This document shows positions 35,322 through 43,953 of a stretch of 52,146 nucleotides of DNA, piece by piece. Both the position numbers and the translations under genes were made by a program. Each line of letters begins with the position of its first letter. Position 1 is the stretch's first letter. The notes under the pieces are model-generated. The model was not told the origin of the DNA and did no database searches. It saw only the letters and a program-made list of their open reading frames with translations. Source of the DNA: Flavobacteriia bacterium (GTDB lineage Bacteria > Bacteroidota > Bacteroidia > Flavobacteriales_D > Crocinitomicaceae); NCBI GenBank assembly GCA_947458955.1, contig CANGZT010000003.1, positions 1 through 52,146 on the forward strand, written 5' to 3'.

Positions 35322-35346
35322 CAAATATAAGAAATCTTAAAATCAA
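35322..35346 (-). promoter_or_regulatory. Candidate promoter of the PASTA/T9SS/rluD operon
   Basis: On the minus strand TATATTTG (a perfect TAnnTTTG) lies 20 bases from the preferred PASTA start, with TTG 14 bases further upstream. The spacer is shorter than the usual 17-23, so only the -7 box is convincing. Confidence 0.4.
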
Positions 35347-35432
35347 TTTTTTTAAAAAAGAAGTGCTTAAAACTTTCAAAAAGAAAAATAGAATAAAACA
35401 TTAGGATAGTTAATTTAGTAAAAAAATAAACT

Positions 35433-36398
35433 ATGAAAAAAATCGGCATTCTTTGTGGTGGGTATTCCTCTGAGTATGAAATATCTGTAAAAAGCGCAAC
35501 AACAATTCTTAATAACTTCCCTACAAATTATGATGCCTTTTTAATTTTAGTCGAAAAAGATAAATGGACAGTAAAATATAATAATGAGGAGTTCGATTTT
35601 AATCCTTGGACTTTATCATTTAAAAATAATAACGCAGAAATAATAATAGATGCTGGAATTATTTATATACATGGAAACCCTGGTGAAAATGGTAAAATTC
35701 AAGCATTATTTGAAATGAAAGGTATTCCATGTATAAATTCAGGATCACTTGCTTCAGCACTTTCATTTGATAAATGGTACTGTAATCAATTTTTGAAAAG
35801 CTTCGGGATATCTGTTGCAAAATCAATTTTGCTAACGAGTCATTCAGAAATAAACGAAGATGAAATTATTGATTCACTCGGCTTACCCTGTTTTGTAAAA
35901 CCTTCTGATTCTGGTTCTTCTTACGGGATCTCTAAAGTAAAGTCAAAAGAAGAACTAAATCCAGCACTTGAAAAAGCATTTAAAGAGGGTAGAACAGTTG
36001 TTATCGAATCTTTTTTAAGCGGAACGGAAGTTACTTGCGGAGCTTATCAATCAAAAAAAGGGATTCATACATTACCTATTACAGAAATTGTAAGTGAAAA
36101 TGATTTCTTTGATTTTGAAGCAAAATACCATGGTAAATCTGAAGAAATAATTCCTGCAAGAATTTCTCAAAATGAGGAAATTAAAATAGAAGCATTAACA
36201 AAAAAGATTTATAATTTATTAGGTTTAAAATCTGTTGCTAGAATCGATTTTATGCTTGTAGAAAGCGAACCATTTGTAATTGAAGTAAATACAACACCAG
36301 GATTTTCGCCAGCAAGTATAGTACCTAGAATGTTGAATCACAAAGGTCAAAGCATTACAGATTTTTGGAATGAAATAGTAGAATTTGAATTACTGTAA
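35433..36398 (+). CDS. ddl: D-alanine--D-alanine ligase
   Basis: This 321-aa protein has typical Ddl length. It shows the N-terminal substrate loop GILCGGYSSEYEISVKSA, the HGNPGENGKIQALFEMKGIPCINSG block, the ATP-grasp lysine and loop LPCFVKPSDSGSSYGISKV, and the metal site ARIDFMLVESEPFVIEVNTTPGFSPASIVPRM. It makes the D-Ala-D-Ala dipeptide for peptidoglycan in the cytoplasm. It is divergent from the PASTA gene, and its last 9 bases overlap the convergent dacB-like gene. This groups three wall-related functions, a synteny I recall from other Bacteroidota. The N-terminal sequence has Tyr in GGYSSEYE where many Ddls have GGxSxEHE. Confidence 0.95.
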   Translation: MKKIGILCGGYSSEYEISVKSATTILNNFPTNYDAFLILVEKDKWTVKYNNEEFDFNPWTLSFKNNNAEIIIDAGIIYIHGNPGENGKIQALFEMKGIPCINSGSLASALSFDKWYCNQFLKSFGISVAKSILLTSHSEINEDEIIDSLGLPCFVKPSDSGSSYGISKVKSKEELNPALEKAFKEGRTVVIESFLSGTEVTCGAYQSKKGIHTLPITEIVSENDFFDFEAKYHGKSEEIIPARISQNEEIKIEALTKKIYNLLGLKSVARIDFMLVESEPFVIEVNTTPGFSPASIVPRMLNHKGQSITDFWNEIVEFELL

Positions 36399-37841
36399 AT
36401 ACATAGCATTCATTAAAGTCTCCATTTTCTTCATTATTGCTGCATTACTACAATTGTAATTATTTACTATTAAAGCAAAAGTTAATTTTTTGCCACTTGT
36501 AGTAGATACATAACCGGCATATGATTTTACACGTTTCATTGTACCGCTTTTAGCTTGAATTTTACCTTCTGAGCATTGACCTTTACAAAAATAGGTTAAA
36601 GTTCCTGACTGACCAGTTACAGGTAATGTACTCAAAAATGCTTCTTGATTTTTTGAATAATACATATATTTTAAAAGCGAGCAAAAATTTCTTGCTGTAA
36701 CACTATTAGATCTAGACAAACCACTTCCATCAGTTAAATTCATCCCCTCAACATTTATTTTACCTTTCCAGTAGTCTTGAATCGCTTTTACTCCATTTTC
36801 TGTAGTTCCAAGACCTGTTTTTTCATATCCAACCCATGCGTTTAACGTTTCAGCAAAAACATTAATACTTTTCAAATTTGTCCAGTAAGCCACCTCTTTA
36901 ACTGTAGCTCCTAGATGTGTATAAATATTTTTCTTATTAGTATATTCTAATTTGAAAGTATCCGTTAAAGTCCTAGCTCCTATCAAATTACCTTCTAAAA
37001 TAATCCCTCTTTTTGAAAAAGCGTCTTTAATAGCTTGTAAAAATTGCATTTCTGGATCTGGAAGACTTCCTTTTACAATGAATGCCTTATTGTAAGCGCC
37101 TAATGACCCTCTAATAGATCTTTCATACGAATAAGGACCTCCATAAATCCACGAGTTATCTCCTACACCATTAGCAGAATAAAGTGAATTTCTTAGTGTT
37201 AAATTTGGTATCAAAGGAAAGGTAGATAATAGAATCGGTTTTGTTTTTGGTGCTCCTACATAAAACTGAAATTTTAACACGTTATCATAGATAGATAGCC
37301 CAGATGGAAATGCACCATAATAATTACCAAGATCTTCCCAAGCCCAACCATCAGGTGCTCCTTGATAACCAAAAGCACTTCCATCTCCAATCAAATTACC
37401 TCTAATTACTCTAATACCTAGCTTGTAAATAGTATCAGCTACCTTTTCAACATGTTTAAATAAAGAATCGTTCGGAGAAAAATATTGACTAGCAAAAGAA
37501 ATATCTGCCCCACCTTTTATATATAAATCTCCAAATACAACTCCTGAAGTATCGGGTAATTTATCTACGTAAAAATTAGTTTTAGGCTTGTAATCCTTTC
37601 CTAGAATCTCTATTGCAGAAGCAGTTGAAAAAAGTTTAACAGTTGATGCTGAGACAATGGAACTCGAATCATTAAAAGCAAAATAGGTTGAGTCTGTTGT
37701 CAAATCTTTAACAAGAAAACTTATAGATGCGAACTGTAATGATTTATCTTTTTTAAAATCAGAAAATACACTATCAAGTTTTATTTGACTATAAACATTT
37801 GTATAACAAAAAACTACAATAAAAACACTTAAAAATCGCAC
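36390..37841 (-). CDS. dacB: D-alanyl-D-alanine carboxypeptidase/endopeptidase, PBP4 (DacB) type
   Basis: This 483-aa protein has a signal peptide (VVFCYTNVYSQ). Class C low-molecular-weight PBP motifs are visible: SASTVKLFSTASAIEILG carries the nucleophile Ser and its Lys (STVK), the second block is LTDGSGLSRSNSVTARN, and the third is IQAKSGTMKRVKSYAGYV (KSGT). The long insert between the first and second motifs (GDLYIKGGADISFASQYFS..., NLIGDGSAFGYQGAPDGWAWEDLGNYYG) is characteristic of PBP4. It trims or cuts D-Ala cross-links in the periplasm. It is convergent with ddl, a 9-base tail overlap. Confidence 0.93.
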   Translation of the reverse strand: MRFLSVFIVVFCYTNVYSQIKLDSVFSDFKKDKSLQFASISFLVKDLTTDSTYFAFNDSSSIVSASTVKLFSTASAIEILGKDYKPKTNFYVDKLPDTSGVVFGDLYIKGGADISFASQYFSPNDSLFKHVEKVADTIYKLGIRVIRGNLIGDGSAFGYQGAPDGWAWEDLGNYYGAFPSGLSIYDNVLKFQFYVGAPKTKPILLSTFPLIPNLTLRNSLYSANGVGDNSWIYGGPYSYERSIRGSLGAYNKAFIVKGSLPDPEMQFLQAIKDAFSKRGIILEGNLIGARTLTDTFKLEYTNKKNIYTHLGATVKEVAYWTNLKSINVFAETLNAWVGYEKTGLGTTENGVKAIQDYWKGKINVEGMNLTDGSGLSRSNSVTARNFCSLLKYMYYSKNQEAFLSTLPVTGQSGTLTYFCKGQCSEGKIQAKSGTMKRVKSYAGYVSTTSGKKLTFALIVNNYNCSNAAIMKKMETLMNAMYLQ

Positions 37842-37961
37842 CTTTAATACTTTTAAAACACAAAAATCAAATTAAATCCAATTAGAAATTATTGAAAAGT
37901 AATAAGTTGTCAACAAAAAAATAGTTATAAAAGTTAACTAGTTTCTTTCAATTTAAAAAAT

Positions 37962-37969
37962 TAATTTTG
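37962..37969 (+). promoter_or_regulatory. Candidate -7 box for the exopolysaccharide operon
   Basis: TAATTTTG is a perfect TAnnTTTG and lies 23 bases before the ATG of the first glycosyltransferase gene. The best -33 element, TTTC at 37941-37944, has a 17-base spacer and one mismatch. The rest of the 151-base gap is plain AT-rich sequence. Confidence 0.4.
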
Positions 37970-37992
37970 TGAATTAGTTTCAACTCGAAATA

Positions 37993-39159
37993 ATGCCAAA
38001 AGTATTACGTATTATCAATAGGTTTAATCTTGGAGGTCCCACCTACAACGCTACTTTCTTAACACGATTTTTGAGTACTGATTTTGAAACTCTTTTGATT
38101 GGCGGATTGCCTGAAGAAGGAGAATCAGACTCTTTTCATATACCGAGAGAATATGGCGTTGAACCTATGTTAATTAAAGAATTAAAAAGAATACCTAATC
38201 TTAATTCTGACAGGCAAGCGTATAAAAAAATCAAAGCAATAATTGAAGAGTTTAAACCAGATATTGTACACACACATGCTTCAAAAGCAGGTGCTTTAGG
38301 AAGAAAAGCAGCATTCGCCTGTAATGTCCCTATTGTTGTACATACGTACCATGGACATGTCTTTCATTCTTATTTTTCTAATTGGGAAACAAAAATCATC
38401 AAATTGATCGAAAGAAAACTAGCAAAAAAAACTACTGCAATCATAACCATTAGTGAAACACAAAGAAAAGAAATATGTCAAATTCATAAAATAGCTGAGC
38501 TAGACAAAACACATGTGATTCCGCTAGGATTTGATCTAATAAAATTCAATACTAACATAGAAGAAAAAAGAATTAATACCCGTAAAAATTTTGACCTTAA
38601 AGAAGATGAAATTGCAATTGCAATTATTGGAAGAGTTACAAAAATCAAAAACCATCATTTTTTTCTAGATGTTATCGAAAAAATACTTTCTGAAACACCT
38701 AACTTAAAAATACGTGTTTTTATAGTCGGTGATGGTGATTTAAAGCAAGAGATAACAACAAGAGCTGAAGTAATAAACCAAAAATTCGGAAATAAAATCA
38801 AAATGACATCTTGGATTTTTGATATAGCATCTTTCAACCCAGGAATGGATATAATTTGTTTGACCTCTGACAATGAAGGAACCCCCGTAAGTTTAATCGA
38901 AGCCCAAGCATCAGGTGTACCCATAGTCACTACTGATGTAGGTGGTATAAGAGATATCGTTTCAGATGGAAAAACAGGGTATATTGTTCCTAAAGATGAT
39001 ATTGAGAAATTTAGTAAAAAATTATTGGAATTAATTACCAATACAGAAAAACGAACAGAATTCTCAAAAAATGGTTGGAATTTCGTTAAAGAAAAATTCC
39101 ATTACACAAGATTAGTGAATGATATTGAAAAATTATATAAGAAATTATTATTAAAATGA
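37993..39159 (+). CDS. GT4-family glycosyltransferase
   Basis: This 388-aa protein has the GT-B two-domain layout. The N-terminal domain opens with LRIINRFNLGGPTYNATFLTRFL (GGP/acceptor loop) and DIVHTHASKAGALGRKAAF, which holds the DxxHxH-type block. The C-terminal nucleotide-sugar domain has IAIIGRVTKIKNHHFFLDVI and the EX7E-like motif EGTPVSLIEAQASGVPIVTTDVGG. It transfers a sugar from an activated donor during polysaccharide assembly in the cytoplasm. The acceptor and sugar are unknown. It is the first gene of the exopolysaccharide operon and its stop overlaps the next start (ATGA). It resembles EpsF/EpsD-type transferases. Confidence 0.92.
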   Translation: MPKVLRIINRFNLGGPTYNATFLTRFLSTDFETLLIGGLPEEGESDSFHIPREYGVEPMLIKELKRIPNLNSDRQAYKKIKAIIEEFKPDIVHTHASKAGALGRKAAFACNVPIVVHTYHGHVFHSYFSNWETKIIKLIERKLAKKTTAIITISETQRKEICQIHKIAELDKTHVIPLGFDLIKFNTNIEEKRINTRKNFDLKEDEIAIAIIGRVTKIKNHHFFLDVIEKILSETPNLKIRVFIVGDGDLKQEITTRAEVINQKFGNKIKMTSWIFDIASFNPGMDIICLTSDNEGTPVSLIEAQASGVPIVTTDVGGIRDIVSDGKTGYIVPKDDIEKFSKKLLELITNTEKRTEFSKNGWNFVKEKFHYTRLVNDIEKLYKKLLLK

Positions 39160-39908
39160 AATTTATACGTTATCTAATATTCTTTGTGCTGTTTTTATTT
39201 ATGCTAGATTCTTGTTCATTGCAAAGAAATAAACTTTTTAAAATTCCTAAAGGAAGCGATTTTACTTTTGATACTTTACCAGCTGCTCCCTACCCTGATT
39301 ATAAAATTGCGGTAGATGATAAAATAACATTTAGTGTAATGGCTAATAATGGAGAAAAACTATTTCTTGGTAATAGTCAAAATTCATTAGGTACGGGTGA
39401 CTTTACAGTGAGAAAAGATGGAAAAACGTATATACCTCTTTTAGGAGACATCACTTTGTTAGGCTTAACTGTTAAAGAATGTGAAGAGCTATTGACAAAG
39501 GAATTTTCAAAGTACATTAATGACCCTTATATAAAATTAACCATTTCAAATTCAAGGGTTATTGTATTCAAAGGAAATGGAAGTACAGCATCTATCATAC
39601 CACTAAATAATGCTAAAACAACCTTATTAGAAGTAATTGCTCAATCAGGCGGAATACCTGAACGAGGTAGTGCTGACAATATTAGAATTGTTAGAACTGT
39701 TAATAACAAACGAAAAGTATATGTAATAGACTTATCAACGATTGATAAACTTGAACTTGGCGAAATGTTAGTTCAAGCAAATGATTATATTTTCATAGAA
39801 GAAAGAGTTAACATTCCGTTGGAAATCACTAAAGAATATACTCCATACCTTTCACTAATAACAACTGCTATTTCAACATACACCTTCTTTAAAATATTCT
39901 CAAAATGA
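39156..39908 (+). CDS. Wza-like polysaccharide export lipoprotein
   Basis: This 250-aa protein has a lipoprotein signal (LFLFMLDSCSLQ, lipobox LDSC). The polysaccharide-export (Poly_export) domain follows: YKIAVDDKITFSVMANNGE..., TVRKDGKTYIPLLGDITLLGLTVKECEELLTKEFSKYINDPYIKLTI, and a SLBB-like part (LLEVIAQSGGIPERGSADNIRIVRTV). Near the C-terminus a hydrophobic helix (TPYLSLITTAISTYTFFKIF) may be the outer-membrane helix of the Wza octamer. It exports the chain made by the flanking genes. ATGA overlaps join it to the genes on both sides. Confidence 0.92.
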   Translation: MKFIRYLIFFVLFLFMLDSCSLQRNKLFKIPKGSDFTFDTLPAAPYPDYKIAVDDKITFSVMANNGEKLFLGNSQNSLGTGDFTVRKDGKTYIPLLGDITLLGLTVKECEELLTKEFSKYINDPYIKLTISNSRVIVFKGNGSTASIIPLNNAKTTLLEVIAQSGGIPERGSADNIRIVRTVNNKRKVYVIDLSTIDKLELGEMLVQANDYIFIEERVNIPLEITKEYTPYLSLITTAISTYTFFKIFSK

Positions 39909-42352
39909 GTACACCTGCGAAAAGTTTTGTTGTTAATAAAGGATTTTATCCTCATATTATTCGTAATATCATAGTAAGACACTGGTACTTTCCAGTATTG
40001 ACAACGGGCTTATTCTATGTAATTAGTTTTTTTTATTTACGATACACAAAAGCTGTTTATGAATCAAATAGTGTAATACAAATTGTAGATAAAGACCAAA
40101 CCGCAGAGATTATCGGAGTGGCAAATGCAAATGCAAACAATGATATATCTGCTGAAATTCAATTTTTAAGTTCCCCTTTCTTATTTGAAAAAGCATTAGC
40201 CAAGTTGGATTTAAGAGTTAGTTTATACTCTGAGGGAAAAATTTTGACAGAAGATCTTTACAGGAGAAGTTCTTTTAAAGTTTTACCTGAAAAACTTTTA
40301 GACTCTTCACTCTGCAATATACCAATCACAATAAAATTTGAAGAGGGCTCATTAATTTCTCTTAATTATCAATTCAGAGGTAAAAAGTTTGTGAAATTTG
40401 GCAGAATAAACACACCAATTAGTACCGCTCATTTTGAAATAATTATTCAAACGCCTGATTTCAATAAATTCAAAACTACAATAACATCAAACAAAGTTTA
40501 TTTTTTATTCAATAACAGACAAACGTTAGTATCAACTCTAATTCCAAGTCTTGTTGTTGCACCGCTTGATCCTAATGCTAAAACTATCTCCGTAGGTTAT
40601 TCTGGTCACAACCCCATTTTTTGTCATGATATCGTAGAAGCTATCACAAATTCATTTTTTGATTATGACGAAGAAATTCGAACTCAAGGTGCTGATAACA
40701 GTGTTCTATTTATTGACAAACAGTTAGACTCGCTAACTGCAGAAATTAAGAAAGCTGAAGATAGTATTCTATACTATCAGAAAATGAACAAAATGATAAG
40801 TTCAGAAAGTAAAGAATTAGACATACTAAACACATTAGAAAATAGAAGAAAAGATATTAAAAGACTGAAAGAAGACTTAGGCAGTCTGAATGTTCAGATT
40901 TCTATGATAAACAATGAACCGAATAGAGTTGAGCTTTATAAGAAAAAACCAGATTTAAATAGTGAAACATTTAATATTCTAATAGATAAAAACACAGAAC
41001 AACTACAACAATTATTATCAAAAAGAGAAGAATTACTTTACACATTTACAGAACAAACAAGGGAAATTAAACAGATTAATAAAAAGATAAAATCAACATT
41101 AAGTACAATACGAAACTCTTATCGTTTAGTAAAAAATGAACTTTCTGACAGTATAAATATTATTCAGGAAAATGTAAATAAGTTAGAGAGCGAATCAAAT
41201 AATTTCCCGAAAGTTAAAGAAAGATTCAAACGTTTAGAAAGTTTAATAGAGGTAAGTGAAAAATACTATAAAATGTATGAAGAAAAGAAATTCACTTATG
41301 CAATTTCCAATGCTGGTTATGTAAATGAAAACAGGATCTTAAGCGCTCCAACAAATCCAACAGAACCATTTTCTCCTAATAATAGAATTATTTATTTATC
41401 CTTTATAGGTGTTGGTTTAATTATTGGTTTAGCGTACCTAGCATTTAAATATTTAACATTTAATGAAATAAATAACTTAGAAGAGTTAAAATCGCTTTTA
41501 CCTCAAACCATTAATATCCTTGGAGGTGTTCCACTAACAAAACAAAGCATGGAATTCTCTCAGCTTGTAGTTCAAGACGCTCCAAAATCAATGTTAGCAG
41601 AAGCTCTCAGAAATATAAGATCTAACATGGCATTTATAAATAAAGATGCAAAAACAATTGTAATTAGTTCTTCAATCTCTGGGGAGGGAAAAACATTTAT
41701 CGCTTTAAACTTAGCAGGAATTATATCCATGTCAGGAAAACGTACTATAGTACTAGATTTAGATTTACGTAAGCCAAAAGTACATTTAGGTTTTAATTCT
41801 ACAAATGAAAATGGTATGAGTAATTTGATAGTAAATCAAATCTCATTAGAAGATGCTATACAAAAATCTAAATTCAACAACTTAGATTTTATTACTGCTG
41901 GACCAATTCCTCCGAACCCATCAGAATTAATTCTAAGTAAAGAATTTCAAAATATACTTGTAACACTTAAATCTTTATATGACATCATTATCATTGATAA
42001 CCCTCCAGTAGGTCTAGTTTCGGATGGTATTCAATTATTAGCAAATGCGGATATACCTATTTACGTATTTAAAGCACATTATTCAAAAAGAATTTCTGCT
42101 TATAAAGTAGCGGAAATAATAGAAATGCAACATGTTAAGTCTTTAAATATTGTATTGAATGGTATCGATGCTAAACGAAGTGGATATGGTTATGGATACG
42201 GTTATGGGTATGGATACGGATATGGGTACGGTTATGGGTACGGTTATGGGTACGGTTATGGGTACGGTTATGGTTCAGGGTATTACGATGAACAAGAACA
42301 AGTAAACGAAAATTTTTGGCAGAAAATATTAAAAAAGATTAGACGCAAATGA
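39905..42352 (+). CDS. Wzc-like chain-length regulator and tyrosine kinase with (GY)n tail
   Basis: This 815-aa protein has a Wzz-type N-terminus with a first membrane helix (HWYFPVLTTGLFYVISFFYL), a long periplasmic coiled coil (about 260-470), a second helix (IIYLSFIGVGLIIGLAYLAF), and a BY-kinase domain. The kinase motifs are Walker A SSSISGEGKTFIALNL, Walker A' IVLDLDLRKPK and Walker B DIIIIDNPPVGL. The C-terminus carries 15 Gly-Tyr dipeptides, then GSGYYDEQEQ and a basic end, replacing the usual short tyrosine cluster. BY-kinases phosphorylate this tail to control chain length and export with Wza. The Wza-like gene precedes it and RfbC follows, both with ATGA overlaps. Confidence 0.95.
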   Translation: MSTPAKSFVVNKGFYPHIIRNIIVRHWYFPVLTTGLFYVISFFYLRYTKAVYESNSVIQIVDKDQTAEIIGVANANANNDISAEIQFLSSPFLFEKALAKLDLRVSLYSEGKILTEDLYRRSSFKVLPEKLLDSSLCNIPITIKFEEGSLISLNYQFRGKKFVKFGRINTPISTAHFEIIIQTPDFNKFKTTITSNKVYFLFNNRQTLVSTLIPSLVVAPLDPNAKTISVGYSGHNPIFCHDIVEAITNSFFDYDEEIRTQGADNSVLFIDKQLDSLTAEIKKAEDSILYYQKMNKMISSESKELDILNTLENRRKDIKRLKEDLGSLNVQISMINNEPNRVELYKKKPDLNSETFNILIDKNTEQLQQLLSKREELLYTFTEQTREIKQINKKIKSTLSTIRNSYRLVKNELSDSINIIQENVNKLESESNNFPKVKERFKRLESLIEVSEKYYKMYEEKKFTYAISNAGYVNENRILSAPTNPTEPFSPNNRIIYLSFIGVGLIIGLAYLAFKYLTFNEINNLEELKSLLPQTINILGGVPLTKQSMEFSQLVVQDAPKSMLAEALRNIRSNMAFINKDAKTIVISSSISGEGKTFIALNLAGIISMSGKRTIVLDLDLRKPKVHLGFNSTNENGMSNLIVNQISLEDAIQKSKFNNLDFITAGPIPPNPSELILSKEFQNILVTLKSLYDIIIIDNPPVGLVSDGIQLLANADIPIYVFKAHYSKRISAYKVAEIIEMQHVKSLNIVLNGIDAKRSGYGYGYGYGYGYGYGYGYGYGYGYGYGYGYGSGYYDEQEQVNENFWQKILKKIRRK
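42182..42271 (+). repeat. Coding tandem repeat (Gly-Tyr codons) in the kinase tail
   Basis: Ninety bases encode 15 GY dipeptides. The distal 48 bases (42224-42271) are four identical 12-base units, GGGTACGGTTAT. The proximal part uses varied codons, so the perfect array looks more recent. The unit length keeps the frame if copies are gained or lost. Confidence 0.97.
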
Positions 42353-42894
42353 GATTTGAATCAACAGAAATTGAAGGATTAGTCATCATTCATACTAAGA
42401 AATTCAATGACGAAAGGGGTTATTTTTTTGAGAGCTTTCACAAAGCAAAATTTGAAGAATTTCTAGGTTTTTCTGTCGATTTTGTTCAAGAAAATGAATC
42501 ACAATCTTTAAAAAATGTAATAAGAGGATTACATTTTCAAAACACTCCTTATGCTCAAGGAAAATTAGTTCGTGTACCTTTCGGAAAAGTGATGGATGTT
42601 GTTGTTGATATTAGAAAAAATTCACCTACATACGGCAAACATTTTTCAATAGAATTATCAGATGAAAACGGTATACAATTGTGGATTCCATCAGGCTTTG
42701 CTCACGGCTTTGTGTCATTAGTGGATAAATCTATTTTGACATATAAATGTACAAATTATTATAACAGAGAATCAGAGGGTGCAATCTTGTGGAATGATCT
42801 TAACCTAGCAATTAATTGGTTGGTTGAAACACCAATTATTTCAGAAAAAGATCAAATTGCAACAGAATTTTCTAAATTTGCCACTCAATTTTAG
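42349..42894 (+). CDS. rfbC: dTDP-4-dehydrorhamnose 3,5-epimerase
   Basis: This 181-aa protein has the cupin epimerase layout: ERGYFFESFHKAKFEE, NVIRGLHFQNTPYAQGKLVRV (catalytic His62), GKVMDVVVDIRKNSPTYG, WIPSGFAHGFVSL and YKCTNYYNRESEGAILWND. It epimerises C3 and C5 of dTDP-4-keto-6-deoxyglucose on the way to dTDP-L-rhamnose. rfbA, rfbB and rfbD are not in the window, so the rest of the pathway is elsewhere or the product is another deoxysugar. It starts within the stop of the Wzc-like gene and is 2 bases from the next gene. Confidence 0.95.
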   Translation: MRFESTEIEGLVIIHTKKFNDERGYFFESFHKAKFEEFLGFSVDFVQENESQSLKNVIRGLHFQNTPYAQGKLVRVPFGKVMDVVVDIRKNSPTYGKHFSIELSDENGIQLWIPSGFAHGFVSLVDKSILTYKCTNYYNRESEGAILWNDLNLAINWLVETPIISEKDQIATEFSKFATQF

Positions 42895-42896
42895 TT

Positions 42897-43952
42897 TTGG
42901 AAAACATTTTAGCATACATAGCATTTTTCATAGGAGGTATATTATTCTCATTATCTGCAAATAAACTTTTATTAACCTTCTCTCAATCATTAGGAATAAG
43001 AAACAAAAATGATGTTGTCGTAAGATGGAGTAATCAATCTAAACCTTCATTGGGTGGCGTTAGTTTTTACATTGTATTTCTTTTTTCATTTATTGTTTAC
43101 AGTTTTGTTTCAGACAAACTATTTCACAATCAAGAATTTATAGGATTACTACTTTCAGGGACGCTAGCATTTGGTATGGGTTTAGCAGATGATGCATATA
43201 ACACCAAACCACTCGCTAAACTTTTCATACAAGTACTTTGTGGTGTCATTTTCGTGTATACAGGTTCAGTTATCGATTTGACGCACAATCATTATTTAGA
43301 CTCAGCTTTAACTATTTCATGGGTAATTGTTTTAATGAATTCATTGAATATGCTTGATAATATGGACGGTATAACGGGAACAGTTTGTTTATTCATTTTA
43401 GGAACTTCTTTAACAGCAAGATTTATGGTTGAAGGTTTTCATTTTGATATCAGTTCAATCTCAATTGTAGCAGTAATTGGAGCATTGTGTGGTTTTCTAT
43501 ACTACAATGTAAACCCTTCAAAATTATTTATGGGTGATGCTGGTAGTCAATTTATCGGTCTTTTTGTAGCTTTTGTAACGACTCATAATTTATGGAATGT
43601 GGGTACAAATGGTGTTGCGCCTTCTTGGACAGGATTTGCAATCTGTTTAGTTGCTTTCACTCCTGCAGCTTCAGACACATTAACAGTAGTAATCAATCGC
43701 CTTAAAAGAGGACAATCACCAATGGTTGGAGGAAAAGATCATACAACACATCATTTGGTTTATGCAGGTTTGAAAGACAAACAAGTTTGGTACTTATTTA
43801 CCGGAATAAGCATTTTAGCATCTGGCATCTCATTACTAATGATTTACCTAACTTTAAACAAAAACTATTTTCCAGTTGCTTTATTTGTAGGATTCTTTTT
43901 ATTGGTTTTTATACCACTATATAGAATAACTCTTAAATACAAACAACCATAA
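42897..43952 (+). CDS. WecA/MraY-family undecaprenyl-phosphate sugar-phosphate transferase
   Basis: This 351-aa membrane protein has about ten helices. The family's cytoplasmic motifs are present: PSLGGVSFY, FGMGLADDAYNTKPLAKL (Asp pair), NSLNMLDNMDGITG (catalytic region), LFMGDAGSQFIGLF, and the C-terminal His-rich loop GGKDHTTHHLVYAGL. It starts the lipid-linked repeat unit by moving a HexNAc-phosphate or similar onto undecaprenyl phosphate. The start codon is TTG (42897), because no ATG lies ahead of the first helix. The TTG follows the rfbC stop by two bases. The position in the operon favours exopolysaccharide initiation (WecA-like) over peptidoglycan MraY. Confidence 0.92.
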   Translation: MENILAYIAFFIGGILFSLSANKLLLTFSQSLGIRNKNDVVVRWSNQSKPSLGGVSFYIVFLFSFIVYSFVSDKLFHNQEFIGLLLSGTLAFGMGLADDAYNTKPLAKLFIQVLCGVIFVYTGSVIDLTHNHYLDSALTISWVIVLMNSLNMLDNMDGITGTVCLFILGTSLTARFMVEGFHFDISSISIVAVIGALCGFLYYNVNPSKLFMGDAGSQFIGLFVAFVTTHNLWNVGTNGVAPSWTGFAICLVAFTPAASDTLTVVINRLKRGQSPMVGGKDHTTHHLVYAGLKDKQVWYLFTGISILASGISLLMIYLTLNKNYFPVALFVGFFLLVFIPLYRITLKYKQP

Positions 43953-43953
43953 C

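Noticed and set aside
42182-42271. CRISPR-like or non-coding repeat array
   Set aside because: The repeat has no spacers, stays in frame and encodes Gly-Tyr pairs at the kinase tail.
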